Source: Alisma plantago-aquatica (Eukaryota > Streptophyta > Magnoliopsida > Alismatales > Alismataceae). From it: a stretch of DNA of 64,000 bases. Both the position numbers and the translations under genes were made by a program. Below are positions 48,026 to 61,680 of the stretch, piece after piece; position 1 is the first letter of the stretch, and the number at the start of each line of letters is the position of its first letter. The notes beneath the pieces are model-generated. The model saw nothing but the letters and a program-made list of their open reading frames with translations. It searched no databases and was not told the origin of the DNA. The stretch is taken from the NCBI GenBank assembly GCA_963693085.1, contig OY856409.1:1339164915-1339228914 (forward strand). Direction: 5' to 3'.

Positions 48026-48781
48026 CTACTGCTCTATCCTTCTAACAGAATTTACTAACATGGCAAACCTCTCTCTATTCTCCAAAGTTGACATTGTTAT
48101 CATCAATTTTGTTCTCAAACCCTTCTCAAAGAGTCTGATCCTCTCATGATCTGTCATAGCCATATGATGGCAAAACCTCAGTAGTTCCATAAACTTTTCC
48201 TCATACTCGTTGATGGACATAGATCCCTTCCAGATCTTCTCGAACTGTGGGATCTTCTCATCTAGGTAGGTCTGAGGGAAGTACTAACTCACAAACTCCT
48301 ATCAGAACTCCTCCCAACTGATAGCAACATCAGGCTTCTTCTCCTTCTCGATGGCCCACCAATGGCCAGTGCTCCCTTTCAATAGATACACAACATGCTT
48401 CCATTTATCTATCTCAGGGATGTTGAGGATCTTGAGGGCCTTCTCCAACTTTGACAACCATATGTCAACATCTATTGGATCTACCGTACCAGCATACTTA
48501 GCTGCCCCAACTCGCCTTAACCTTTCAAAGGTCTTCCCAGAACCCAAAGATTCTGCATTGGGGATGGATGCCCTAGCTTGAGGCACAAGCATTTTGTCCA
48601 CCATGTGTGTCATCGTAGCCATAAACTGTCCAAATAAGGATTGGTAAGTGGGGTTTTTCCATCATGGATGGGTCAAACTAGGGCACTTCAGTCACTCCAT
48701 CAACCCTACCCTACCTCCTTGCACCACCTCCCAGTGCAGCAACACTACTCTCGAAGACATGTTCTTTGTGTCTTCAGACAT
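48026..48781 (-). pseudogene. gag: element A gag, broken
   Basis: An ATG at 48781 on the minus strand starts MSEDTK, but the frame soon shifts. The gag domain is read in two segments, 48622-48302 (KTFERLRRVGAAKYAG, LKGSTGHWWAIEKEKKPD) and 48220-48026 (SINEYEEKFMELLRF, RIRLFEKGL). These match element B gag segment by segment. A run of CTT/GAA triplets at 48783-48811 lies just upstream. Confidence 0.9.
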
Positions 48782-48900
48782 CTTTTCTTCTCTTCTTCTT
48801 CTTCTTCTTCGTAAGTAGAAGTTACCATACCATATACTGGAGGACACTAGAACAGACACAAACCCTAGTCCTATGTCCCTATAGACTCAACGAACCTAAA

Positions 48901-48912
48901 GCTTTGATCCAA
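48901..48912 (-). other. probable primer-binding site of element A
   Basis: On the minus strand TTGGATCAAAGC lies just inside the 5' LTR. It looks like a decayed initiator methionine tRNA complement. Confidence 0.5.
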
Positions 48913-48917
48913 CCAAA

Positions 48918-51900
48918 TGAGACACACTTGTCATGCAAAAGTGAGATTACTCAAAATAAAGTGTGGAATTAAAACTAATCATCCAGATTACCACAAAATA
49001 GGATAAATTAAAACTGATTCCATATAATCACAAAAGTTGTAACATTTCACATCGGAGTTCACAAACTTTGTCACTGACTAACTAGTCACAATTTGTTACA
49101 TATGATACTCTATTTATGTAGATACAAGCCAAATCTATACAACCATGGAATGCTTCCAAAAACCTCGTAACGATGTACAAAATCACAAAACCTCTCCAAG
49201 GACCTGAGAGTACATGGATGACACATAGGATTCTACTACAAATACACCATATCCAACCTTCAATGGCTACTTCTCTCCTTGTAGCTCTTCCTCAGCTGCA
49301 CAATCTCTACCTCATTGTGCACGACCACCTAAAAGATGTGGAAATCCACAGGGTGAGACCAAACATCCCAGCAAAAGATACAACTCTCCACCAATGTCTA
49401 TTATAAGCACAGATAGATGAAAATGGCAAGATAGCACATATCATCAAGATGAAAAGATTCAGCTAAATGATATGAGCAAAGTAGTTAAGACTGTTTAAGC
49501 AATTCAAGCATCTACAACTAAGCAATAGAACATCTTTTACTATAAGAAGAAATATGGAGAACAAGTCTTACCCTATTATAATTCAAGAATCGTTACAAGA
49601 AATAAGGCAAAGGGGTCATCCAATGTGAATCGTATATCATCCTAAGCATCAACGCTACACAGATGTATTATGTCTTTTATTTTCCCTGAGGATTTGAGGC
49701 GTACCACTCAAATCCAACCGACCACTGTGAAGTCAAAATTGATGTCATACGGGATCAATGGAAGAGTCAGAATCCATGATTTCATCAACACCTCCCAATC
49801 AATATGAGAGAAACACCACAAATACATAACAGTCAACTTCAAACAATGACATATAATCAAGCTGATACACACCTAGCCTGCATTGGTACATGGCACAGAG
49901 CTAGAGAACAGGCCCACGCATGACCATTCTAAAAAGAGGTATCAAATATAGTTATATTGCTACATATCACATATCATAAAGGAAGAGAAACTCATGCATG
50001 GCCATCTCAACTAAGGACTAGGCATGACTTTTGTCATCTTACTCATCATGTAATTGTAGACTCAAGGATATACTCGATTTGCACGCCCGCATATTAAAAA
50101 ATATGCGCTCCGAGTTTCTAGTAGGAATGACTCATTTCACCACCCAGCAAGTTCTAACACCGAAATGGATCTATGGCACATTGCATCTACATGATTAGGA
50201 TTTCACTTGATTAGTTAAACCAATTGAGTGTCTTTTCACATCAATCAAGTTACAACATAGAAACCATAAACAAACTCTACAAAGATAAGGGTATAATACA
50301 AATCTAGAAGATATAAAATGCATAAGGTGTAAACTTGTCACATCATCTCAAGACATCACTATACCACTGCCTTGGTCAAGGCTATCATCATCACATGTTA
50401 TCACGGCCACACATGGTCAACATTATTATCACATCACCAAGGGATTTTGATCCCTCATCTCATCACTGGAGGGTATCACCTCTCATTAGGCATTAAACCT
50501 CTATCAGGTCATAAGACCCATCACATAATTATGATCTTGATATTCCTCATCAAGGCTCATAATCATCACCTTGTGACATATCACGCACACCATAGCATTC
50601 ACTAGTTATGACATTCATTCCACCTCCAAGGTTAGGGTTACACAAGTAGCAGAGAGAAAACATCACCTCAATTTATTAAATCAAGCAATCTCAACAAGTA
50701 TATCCTACACTTGAGATTAGTGTTAGGGTTTCTCGATTAGGGTTTCATATTATCATTAAATTACCAAACCCTAGTTTCATTACCTCCCACATATTTGTAG
50801 TGGATTAGGGTTGATCACTATTAATATGATTAATCATTCAACCTTACCTCATCATGTATAGACAAACTACCAAGTCTTGTGGTCGATTCAATGATAGGTG
50901 TAGTGACCTACATGAGTGTATGCGTATGTAGCGACCATAAGTGTAGTGACCATAGGTGTTGCGAGCTTCTTAGAATTTGGCATCTATTGCAACCTCTAGG
51001 TTGAGTGTAGCGGATGAAGGCACTCATGAAACCTCTAGGGAAACTTCTTTTGACACTTGTACCCCCATGGTTGAACCATAAGTCACCTACCTTTGCAAAG
51101 AGAAGATCCTAAATATAGCCACCACGGTCAAGCCATAGTCTCATGGCCAAGAAAGAAGAAGAAGGTAGGGTACATAGCCAAAATAAAATGTAACCAAGGA
51201 AAGATAACAATTTACCAAGGAAGAAGATCACCACAAGGGAGATGATCAAGCTCAAAGACACCACATGCAAGGTTGGTCGGCCACCAAAGCTCCAAGATCA
51301 ATCCTCTTTGACTCCAAAAAGCTTCAAGGATGGACACAAGGTAGAAGAGAAAGGGTAGAGTCGATAAGGATAGTTTCATGTGAAGGAGAGGGGTTATATA
51401 CACTAGGTCGGAGGGAAGTAAGGGGGTTATGAGGTGTCAACACAAGAGAGCATCAAAAGACACTTGTCCACCAAGGAAACAACCATGAAAGCACTTAACA
51501 CATGCATCCATCGAAGGGTGATACTATCTAGGAAGTGTAGCGACTACCTAGGTCCTCTACACTCCTTGTTGTGGTTTCAACACATCATGGTACCCATGTA
51601 GCAACTGCTACACTAGGTCACCATGTACAACATGGTCGAACCACTTCACTAGAGGACAAACCTTAGCGACCAAACCTCCACTAGAGAGAACCAAGGTGGA
51701 AGAAACTACACCTAGGGTAAGTGTTGCGATTGTGACATTCATCCAATAGTGGTGTTGCAGACACAACACACACAAACCCTAATCTCACCATGTGATGTCA
51801 CATCAGCAACCATGGTCTAAGAAAGGCACCCCTATGCTCCTTTTTCTCTCTCATGATTACATGACATAGAGAGAACACTCTACATGTAAAAAATTGCAAG

Positions 51901-52062
51901 ATTACTCTCAATCCTGGGTCAATTGCAATTTGGTCCAAAACAAGGGTACATTGCTCAAACATCATCCAAAATAGGACCAAGTTGTAAACATAAGTTGTCA
52001 CATGTTCTAAAAACATCTCAAAGGATTAGATTAATATTCTAATCTGGGTTAGGGGTCTTATA
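48918..52062 (-). repeat. element A right (5') LTR
   Basis: It matches 5579-5680 and 40201-44089 but lacks about 820 bases at position 51028, where the left LTR has about 42223-43045. It ends CTTATA, followed by the GTTGG duplication at 52063-52067. Divergence from the left LTR is visibly higher than for the other LTR pairs. Confidence 0.9.
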
Positions 52063-52067
52063 GTTGG

Positions 52068-52972
52068 ACAATAGAGAAGATGAAAAAGATATTTATAAAA
52101 TGGCCCATATAAGAAAAGGAAAGGAAGAAACTTGAGTCAAGTAAAATGGATCAAGAATGAAGGTGTTAAAGTGTTGGTGAAGGATGATGATATAAAGAAC
52201 CAGTAGAGAAACTATTTTCATAAGCTTTTCAATGGAGATACTTAAACATTGTAAGAGACTTGGGTGACATGAATGCAAGAAATATCACTTACACACGATG
52301 AGTTTCACTTTCTGAGGTCAAGAATGCTTTGGAAAGATGAAAATGAAAAAGGTAAATGGGATCCATAAGGTATTCACATTGATGTATGGAATATTATGGG
52401 GGATCAAGGAGCTGTGTGGTTAACAAATTTCTTTAACAAGATTGTGAATACAAAGAAGATGTTAGATGAATGAAGAATAGTACTATTGCCCCGGTCTACA
52501 AGAACAAATGAGATGTTCAGTGCTGCACAAACTATAGAGGTATCAAGTTGATGAGTCACACTATGAATCCTTGGGAGAGGATTATTGAGAAAAAAGCTAA
52601 GATTGATTACAAAAATACCAAACAAATAGTTTGGTTTTATGTCGGGAATATTAACAACCAATGTTATTTTTCTGATAAGGAGGCTTATGGAGAAGTACAG
52701 AGAAAATAAAAGAGATCTTCACATGGTGTTTACTGATCGGGAAAAGGCCTATGATTGAGTACCCAGGGAAATTTATGGAGGGTTTTGCATAAATAGGGAG
52801 TGCCTATCCAATACATTGACCTAATTAAAGACATGTATGATGGATCAAATGCAAGTGTTAGGACACCCAAAGGAGAGACAAAAACTTTTCCTATCACCGT
52901 TGGGGTACATCAAGGATCAACACTCAACATGTATATATTTTTAAGTTGACAAAGCATGTTCAAGATAATATC
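52068..52972 (+). pseudogene. RTE-type LINE reverse transcriptase, continuation of 5267-5578
   Basis: The frame cut at 5578 resumes here. Blocks typical of plant RTE-clade LINEs follow: KDIYKMAHIRKRK with VKWIKNEG (52082-52160), the reverse transcriptase entry region with YKNK-, NYRGIK- and WERIIE-like sequence (52480-52590), a GFM-type block (52620), HMVFTD with an AYD-type motif (52715-52760), then YIDLIKDMYDG and FPITVGVHQGS (52810-52920). The catalytic YxDD region is missing because element F begins at 52973. Stops and shifts are frequent. Confidence 0.85.
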
Positions 52973-54742
52973 TGTAACAACTGGGACCCGATAGTGGGCC
53001 CACTCAAATGGTATGATATATGAGACAATAAAGATTAAGCAATAGAAAACATATCTATTTAAAAAAGTTACAAAATTTTCCATGTACATAAGTTTCTCAC
53101 TCCTGGGTGGTACATAAAGTAAAACTACTACATCTAATTTGATAAGAGTCCCAGTTACAGAGGGAAAAATGACCATTATAAGCTATCCTTAAGTCAACTA
53201 CAAGTGTGAAACCTTTACATGTCCATGTCCTTCAAAGCTCCTAAACCTGGGTGGTTTTGGGAACAACCCAGAAAATAGATTAAAAAAGTATGTGTCAATA
53301 TCAAATGGTATATGTGCAATATAATTTTTTTGGGCATTATAAAGAGTTTAAGTGAAAAGGTGGGTGTTTCATCAAACGGGGGCATTAAAGTTAGGTAAGT
53401 TCAAAAAAATGAATTTTAAGAGAATGAGGCATTTAATTTCAACAATACAATATTTGAGAAAAAGTCTTACCATTATTCACAATATCACAACAATCAAATA
53501 CACTCACATGTTGTTATATTTAGACTTAATAGATATAGTATGACCAAGACACCACTGGATCTTTGGTCTAAAAAATGGGTGGAATAGCACACCTTGGAGG
53601 GAAATAGCGCACCCTGTATAAAAAGAGGTGGAATAGCACACCCCAGGTGGAAATAGTGCACCCTAATGGTTGTTCTCATGCACCATACAATATATATCTA
53701 TCTCAATTATCAAACATGTATAAATAGAGTGGAAAGATATGGTATAAGTCACCAATCACACTTACAAACCCAAAAAACAATGCAGGTGGGGTCATAGACC
53801 CATGGCAACAAGATATTTGTCAATTTTAGAGAATAAATCATGAAACAAATACAAGGTCAAATTATAAGAAATGCCTCATTGTGGGAATATTTTAGTAAGA
53901 TTAATGACCACAGTTAAATAGGGAAGATCACATACCTGATATTCATGACTAACCCTATTGCTAGGGGTGAATCATACAATTCATTCTTCTCAACCTAAAA
54001 GCGTATGATACGCCTATTAGTCAACAAGTACCAAATTATAATCTAAAGTGTATCTAAGTCTAGTATGGAATATTTATTGTGGATTTATGATTTCTAAATC
54101 ATTGAAAACCCCATGTATATGTTGACAGATGTGACCATCTATTGATTATCAAAATATCCTCACTAGAAATATATAAGGTTTAATATGACAAATCCATATA
54201 TATATATATATATATATATATCTGTGTGTGTGTGTCATAAATTCATATTTAGATATTGGTATGTATGTGAATACAACTATATTTATTTATGGAAATATGA
54301 ACTAGAGTATATTCATATATGGTCCAAACTTACATGTCATTTATTGTAAAAACATTATTTTATCCGCATAAATGTTTATAAAAGTGTATTCTTGTAAAAA
54401 TTATTTCTCATTTATACCCTGAAGTTCGAATCAGTGAAATATAGGTAAACATATTCCATGGCATCATATCACATACTTGTGATCCTAGGTTATTAGTTCA
54501 TGTACAAATATACTAAGGTGATGTATGAACTAGGGTAGACTTGTATCTTACACATGTATAACTACTATCAACAACTTATACATATTGATATGATCCGAAT
54601 CTAGCATTCAAGTATAGTCTAAATTTCCATTCTATCTTATTGAGGTTCAGATTGATATCTGATGTCCTATCTAATTCATATGTATTAAGTAATTTCCATG
54701 AGGGAACATGTAGTATACAAGGGTACATAGCTTACACACGCA

Positions 54743-54788
<46 letters not shown>

Positions 54789-56591
54789 TAATTACTAGTA
54801 ATTAAACTAATATCATACCAAGGGCGTCACAAATTGACTAATCTGATATAACTTGTTGCTTATTATCTAGTACCTCATTCTTCCATTGTCATAAAAATAT
54901 CTATGTGTGAGTGTATATAGCGCACCAGTAGGTTTTATCAATTAAGGAACCATTAGCTACTACGATTGTGCATATATCAATTTTACTATTACAATAATTC
55001 CCGAATCAGTGGTATCTCCAATCATGGTATTACTTTATCTTGCATTTAGAGGTTATATGAAAGCTTACCTAATACATATGCAATAGAACTGATTGTAAAT
55101 GTCCTGTATATTGTGCTCAACGTCTCTAGGATAAAGTTGTTCAATTTATTATCATCGTACTTCCAACATCATGACTAGATTTGGGGTCATCGCTTGAATT
55201 TGTCAAGTTGTTGGCCCATGTCCTCACTAGGTCATATAGTTGCTTGGGGCCTGGAATTTGCTCCTTTGTCAGGTTGGTGGTCATCAACATAGGTCAGCCT
55301 CCATGTTACAAGGAGAGGATGGGTAACAGTGTAGAAGAGGGATGAAGTCTCTCAATGGTTTCTTCGTGCAACCACTAGCACCGATACATGTACTTACTGG
55401 AGTCTAAAACTTTTAGACTTAGATTGTCAGCATCAAGGAATGCAACTGGGATTAGTTCCTTTGGTCACGCTTCTAGTTGTGAGATCTTTGTGGGAAGGAC
55501 TACAAGAATTGTTTTTGGAGATGTGAGGAGTTATTACAACTAGAGGAGTACTACGGGGGGGAGAGGAGGCTCCTTTGGCAAGCAAACACAAGGTGGTGCA
55601 CTAGACTACAATCATGATTTGTATCTCTTACTGCAAATGTTGTTATGTTTCGTGTAATAGAGGTGATTGAAGGGGATGTTGGAGGAGGATACAGTGCCAC
55701 CACGGTTGATGGAGGAGATGATCTCACGCTGGTAGGAGGTGGTAGGCAGGATAGTAGCCGTTGAAGAAACTGACAACACCTTGCTAGGGCCATGGCATCC
55801 ACCGCCATGGAACAGTAGGACAAAACTGGTTAGGGTTCACAGAAGAAGAAAGGATGAAGGAAACAGATAGGGAAGGGATCGAGAGTAGGAGAGGAAGAGA
55901 AGAAAGAAATGAGAAGAGGAAAGGAGATGACAAAGAGGAAGAGAACAACGTCCATTCAGATTGATCAGCCATTTGCAGTTGTTGGGTTGTGCCCATAGAA
56001 GCAATCAGGAAGGGACGAAGAGGGAATTACATGAGGGGGAGGGGTACAACTGATAATATAGCCTTAAATGAAGTAATTGCAAACCAATTAATGTGTATTG
56101 TTATTTGTAACTTTAACCAATTAATTAGGAGGACAAATAATGTTAGATTGACTAGAAAAAAAAAGATAGACTAAATAGGATATGGGGAGCCCAATTACCG
56201 TATATTTTATTATTTGAAGTTGTCTCATATTTTATCTATTACTAGGGTGTTAATTATACTTTTAATGTATTTATTTCCCTTTCTTAATCTATTATTATGT
56301 AATACTTTATTTTTCTTCCTTTTCCTTCATTCTCTATTCTAGGAAGATTCTAGGAGCTAAACACTAGGGTCAAAAGTTATAATTGATGTATTTGTATATT
56401 TCATCCTACTAGTGATATATTTGGTTATATTATCTTAATATCTAATATATAAGTGATATTTTTAATGACATATGTCATTTCATTCTAACTAATCCTAATA
56501 CATTTTTAGTTAGAATTTTTTTTTATTAAAACTAACATAATCAAAATGGGTCCTGGAATGGAAGGCTTAAGCTACATTCATGTAGGTTACA
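52973..56591 (-). repeat. element F left (3') LTR
   Basis: It starts TGTAACAACTGGGACCCG and ends GTAGGTTACA (3619 bases). The first 1.55 kb matches 62415-64000. AT/TG dinucleotide runs lie at 54196-54236 and a TA run at 54746-54787. A tandem pair of GGTGGAATAGCACACC-like units is at 53577-53665. ORFs at 55551-55996 are compositional. Confidence 0.82.
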
Positions 56592-58112
56592 ACACTCCAC
56601 CCCTTAAAGATGATTTCGTCCCCAAAATCCACCAAGCTTTATCCAATATAATAATCTATTTAATTATAAGTTTATAATTTGCTAGATAGAGTTAATGTAC
56701 TAAGTCATAGCATAAGACATCCAAAACCTCATTATATACAAAACCCAACATGAACTTATATTGCTCCATCCATAAAGTCTCTATTATCTTCTCATATAGT
56801 GTATTGGTATATGAAATTTACACATTTATACCAAGGATTATATTAACAATTTCAATTCATTATGGTTACCAACATTGTTAATGAGGTTTCTCCATCCTAT
56901 TATTATGATGTTGGGTATCCCTTCCATGAGCAGTTTCTATAAGTAGCTTCACCTTTAAGGTCGTTCATATAACAATGACTAAGTCGATGGACTAAACTTG
57001 ATTAGTAACAAGAACCCCAACATATCACATCATGATTACTATCAATATAATTATAAATTTGTATAGTTTTTGTAAGAGATCGAGGTATAGTATGCATGAT
57101 GTATTCTTTTCTCTCAGTACTAGGGCTAAGTCTTAGGGAAATTGTATTTGTGGATTTTACCATGGAGTGTTAATTATTTAATGCCTAATGACCAACCACT
57201 TTATATCAATAGTTAACTAGATTAGGGTCAAGGTATAACATTATGTTTTTTTTGTTTGGATTCCTAGTTACCACACGTGTTGATCACTATAGGGTGTCGT
57301 ATGCCACTTATTGAAATAGTCATCCATGATTTATGTATGCACTTTACATTACACATGTTTTCATATGTATGTATTAAATTTTCACTATGTTTGTTATAAT
57401 TTTATGGTTATATGTCCGTTCATTTTTTTTTGACATTTTTGGTGCACTCAGCTTCACTTCTAGCATAGGATCATCTTGAAAATTACACTTCTAGAAAATT
57501 AGGGGTACTAATTATTTTTCCCTGAGTTTTTCTAATATAGAACTTAGTAAATTATCTGAATTAGGTTCATCATTTATGGATTAGTCAAGATAATTTTTTT
57601 TACCAAAATAACATTTATGATGGTTAATTAAAAATACGTACTCACCACCCTGATTTCATGGTACCTATAATTGTTTGACATAATTTCTAGGTGTTACCCA
57701 TGTATGAGTTATTGCAACAACTATTAATTTTGGTTATTCTTTAAGTTAAGATGCAATCGTAAGTCTGCAAGACTACACCACTATGAAGGATTCATCTATA
57801 ACTTAGGTAATCATCTTAAGAGACAACAAAGGTGGATCAATGAGGTCCTTGATATCCAAAACTTCTTCATCATACCCACTACATCATTCTTAGGTCTAGG
57901 GTCTCATGGTTGATAAAGTCAGTCACATGTTTTCTTCACTAAAAGGTTTCTCTACCACTTAAATTTCTTGTGGTGGTGACTTGGTTCTAAAAACCAATGA
58001 TAAAAACTAAAAGCATTTTTTTTACATATATTGTAATAACAAAAATAAGTTTTATGATTAAAGCTTTATGACGAAAATCAAAAAATGGTGCCAAAATCAA
58101 TCCGAGAACCAA
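56592..58112 (-). other. element F internal region, non-coding, with polypurine tract
   Basis: On the minus strand GGGGACGAAATCATC and AAGGGGTGGAGTGT (56592-56635) precede the 3' LTR. The rest of these 1.5 kb is AT-rich and I see no gag, pol or other gene. Confidence 0.7.
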
Positions 58113-58204
58113 GTCAACCAGTTTCCTTTTTTATCATTAAGTGTGTTCCTCCCCTTTATTCATGTGTAACTATATGTTTACATGTATAGGCTATAACAGA
58201 AAAC

Positions 58205-59182
58205 CTATCTATACAAGTTTAATGCTTTAAAATCTTGGCTTATAGCATGCCATACAGAATGTGGATTAGGTCTAACCTTGTCAAAAGGCACTCTATTTCG
58301 CATCAACCAAACATGGTAAAAGACTAAAGTCACCATGCAATGTTCAACTTTGCTAGTGAGGCAGATCACATCCTCTAGAGAAGTTGGAATCTTAGAAATA
58401 TTGCTTCTAGATAGCTCCCAGACAATTGCAGAAAATTGGCATTCCCATAGAAAATGAATGTTGGATTCAGTTGCTCGTTTGCAGAGGTTGCACCTAGAAT
58501 CCAGTGAAAATCCCCTAAGTTGTAGCTTGTCTTCAGTAAGTAGCTTACAATGGAACGTCTTCCAGTAGTGAACCAAGACTCTTCTTGGCATATTGTTGTG
58601 CCAAAGCCATCTAGCCCATTGTACTTCTTGCTTTTTAGATCTGACGAGGTTCCAGGCACCTCTGAGGGTGAAGACAGGGAAGTACTTGAAATAGCATTTA
58701 TCCTCCTTGCTCAGAGATATATTATTGGAGATTTTTATCAACTCCTTATTTCCTCTAGTTTCAGGTATGCTCCATTCGCCATTGCTAAGTAAGATGCTAA
58801 CCTCTTGGTCTTTCCCAAATAGTTTCTCATCTTTAGATTTGAACCAATGAGTTTTCAAGGTAATCCCCTTTAACCCACAGATCATTCCACAAAGAGATAT
58901 TAAGGTCCTGGCCAATATCGAACCTAATAAGATGGGATATTGCATCTCTTTGTATAAGAAGATTTTTCCAATACCAATTATTGTATTGTTTAGGAACACA
59001 ACTCCAGACTGTAGTATCATCTGCAAGATACTTGTTGTGGATCCATATGACCCACAATGTATTTTTGTTTTTTCCATGTCCCGCAGATTCTTGATCATAC
59101 CTGCCTTCACCCAGTCCTCCATTTTTTGAATGCCCAACCCTCCTTCGAATTTAGTAGAGCAGATAGTATCCCAAGCAATCAT
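58205..59182 (-). pseudogene. L1 LINE ORF2, C-terminal part with zf-RVT-like domain
   Basis: A 325-codon open stretch begins WDTICSTKFEGGLGIQ, the block that follows reverse transcriptase in plant L1 LINEs. Near residues 170-265 it has the zinc-binding reverse-transcriptase-associated domain: WARWLWHNNMPRRVLVHYWK, then CNLCKRATESNIHFLWEC with Cys-Cys-His-Cys spacing. The frame is separated from the reverse transcriptase by stops or a shift at 59183-59356. Confidence 0.9.
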
Positions 59183-59356
59183 GTGAATGTGTGAGTCATC
59201 ATCTTTATCCCCCCACCATAATCATCTACATATATGGTCAATTTCCTCCATAGTAGCCTTGGGAATAGGGAATGTACTCGTCTAATAAAGGTGGTATGCA
59301 GATAGAGTTGATATGATAAGTTCCAATCAGCCTGCCATAAAAAGGATTGTAGTTTT

Positions 59357-60980
59357 TCAAGAATCCAATTTGGTTTTTATCTTATCTACCAACGGTTGAC
59401 ACATTGTCTTTGTTAGCCTACCTATAAACAAAGGTAACCCAAGGTATCTAACTGGCATTTCAGAAGATTCTATCCCAAGGGTAGTAGATAAATCAGCAGA
59501 AGCTGCTGAGCTTAGGAACAATTGACTTTTTACAGGATTCAAATGAAGGCCAGAACATGTACTAAACTTGTGTAGGAAATTAGACAACCCCTCTAAATTC
59601 TTTATATCCACCTTTGTAAATAGCAACACATCATCAACAAACAATAAGTGAGAGATGCTACAGTTCTTAGAATGATGGGGTTGGATGATGTTTGCTTCTT
59701 CACCCTCAGAAAGAATATCAATTAGACCTTGCATTCCAATCAAAAACATGTAAGGTGCCAATGGATCACCTTGACAAATACCATTAGAGGCATTTATAAT
59801 AGGACTAGGACTTCCATTGATTAAGATTTGGAAAGAAGTAGTATTAAGACATTCAAACACACAATGTAACCAACAAGTAGGGAATCCCATAATTTCCATG
59901 ACTTCAATCAGGTACTCTCTATTGATGGAGTCATATGCCTTGGATAGGTCAGCTTTGATGCACATTTTGGGTTTGGTATCGTGTTTCCTAAAATCACAAA
60001 GAAGTTCATTTGCCAAGGGGATCACGTATGAGATGTGTCTACCCTTAACGAATGCACATTGATTGATGTTGATGATATTAGGCATAATATCCTACAATAT
60101 GTTGGTGAGGACTTTGGATATTATTTTAAAGATGAAATTACATAGAGATATATGTATCCATTCATTAACCTTAGAAGGATGCTTCACTTTAGGAAAGAGA
60201 GCAATGAATGTTTTATTCATCTCTTTCAAAAGCCTACCCTTCAGGAAAAAAAATCGTTCACAACCTTTATAATGTCTAGACCCACTATTGACCAAGCATC
60301 TTTGAAGAAGTGAGAATTGAATCCATCTAGACCTAGAGACTTATCACTGTTAGCCTTCATAACAATGTTTGTAATTTCCACATCAGTAACTTCTTTGCTG
60401 AGGTCTTGAATATGTTTTTCACTTAATTTTGGGAGGTTCTGATGTACAAAAGGTATTTAGCTCTACCTTTTATTGAAGAGTTTGGAATAATATTCTATAA
60501 AATCATATGAAATATGTTTCTCGTCTATCAAACACTTCTCTTCATGATGGATAAGATTTATCTAGTTCCCGATTCTTCTAGTTTTAGAATTTGGAATTTC
60601 TATCACCATTCTTCAGCCACAATACCCTCGTTTTTTGCCTCAACATATATTCCTCAGCATCTCTAGCCTTCTAAACTTTGTTTGCTTTCTCTATAGCATC
60701 TTCCATTAAGAGTTGGTCAGTTGGGTGCATATCTAAACCACTACGATCATGAAAAGCTTCATCTTCAAGTAGCTTAATACCTTCCATAAGATTCCCATTT
60801 CTTTCCCAATTCCACTTCTGAAGGGCAGTCTTAACAACTTTCAATTTTTGAACTGCTCTATACATAGGACAACCTGTGACCTATTTATCCCATGTTGTAG
60901 AAATGACCTCAGTGAATCTTGGCATAAGAGTCCACCAATTTAAAAATTCTAAAAGAGTAGCAGTTTTTCATTTGTACATC
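59357..60980 (-). pseudogene. L1 LINE ORF2, reverse transcriptase
   Basis: The best part is 60085-59357: NQCAFVKGRHI, then KADLSKAYDSINREYL with the first catalytic aspartate, GICQGDPLAPYMFLI, and HLLFVDDVLLFT with the catalytic FVDD at 59641-59630, then RYLGLPL. All visible catalytic residues are kept. Upstream, 60295-60092 and 60865-60671 carry the thumb-proximal N-terminus and linker in other frames, so the ORF is broken. Confidence 0.93.
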
Positions 60981-61680
60981 CTAGAGATGAAGGACTTGCA
61001 TGCAGTGGTCACTATTAATGGTTAATTTAGTCTCCAACCAGTGGGGATACATATTCAGAAACCCAAAATTCCCAAAGGTTCTATCGATTTTGTTTCTTGT
61101 GTTATTTGAACCTAGATGGTGATTGTTCCAAGTGAAGAAGGGGCCCTTTGCCTGTAATTCAATAAGGTCAACAAGAAAAATAGCCTCATTGAAGTCAGCC
61201 ATGGAATGTTTAGAAGGAGCAGATCTACCACTTCTTTCTGTTGCATTTCTCACTACATTGAAATCACCCAGGACTACCAGGGGTTCTTTATATTTTAACT
61301 AATATTCACAATGTCCTTCCACAACTCAGTGTGTTTAACTTCCTCATTATTTGCATAAATGATAGAGATATCAAGAATATCATTGTCATAGCTATGCTGA
61401 ATATGAAGCATTTTCTTAGATTGAAATACAGTGGTCATGGAGTAAGTCGAATTTTCCCAAATTTCCTGAATTCTAACCTTCCTACACTCTCTCGAATTAT
61501 CCAACTATCTGGAGTTAGGCCATATATGATGTGAAGCTCTGGGTTTCCTTTTCTTTTTCATTTTTGTTTCAACCAGAAAGGCAATGTCAGCCTTTGTCTT
61601 TTGAATCTCAGCTCTAATAACATCCTGCTTGCCTTGAGTGCACAAGCCTCAGATGTTCCAAGCTAAGATGAGAGAGGATT
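60981..61680 (-). pseudogene. L1 LINE ORF2, apurinic endonuclease domain
   Basis: On the minus strand an AWN-type start with a stop (near 61660), an ETK-type motif near 61575, and at 61253-60981 RNATERSGRSAPSKHSMADFNEAI, GPFFTWNNHH, a KIDRTFGN block and SDHC correspond to the endonuclease fold that nicks target DNA. Stops and shifts separate the pieces. Confidence 0.88.

Larger units (their letters stand above)
5579..52062 (-). mobile_element. element A: decayed Ty3/gypsy chromovirus with nested insertions
   Basis: Both LTRs start TGTGACACAC/TGAGACACAC on the plus strand and end in CTTACA/CTTATA, with GTTGG on each side. Gag and pol remnants between 44090 and 48781 are all on the minus strand, so the 5' LTR is the right one. 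Pol is Tekay/Del-like. The left LTR is split by the 34.5-kb element B. Without the nested DNA the element is about 12 kb. LTR divergence looks the largest in the window, consistent with A being the oldest LTR insertion here apart from the unplaced F and Sirevirus. Confidence 0.9.

Noticed and set aside
55551..55996. Minus-strand ORFs of 70-90 codons in F LTR
   Set aside because: Ser/Leu/Pro-rich products of a CT-rich stretch without domains.
58550..58792. Plus-strand ORFs antisense to the L1 LINE
   Set aside because: They are shadows of the LINE ORF2 frame on the other strand.
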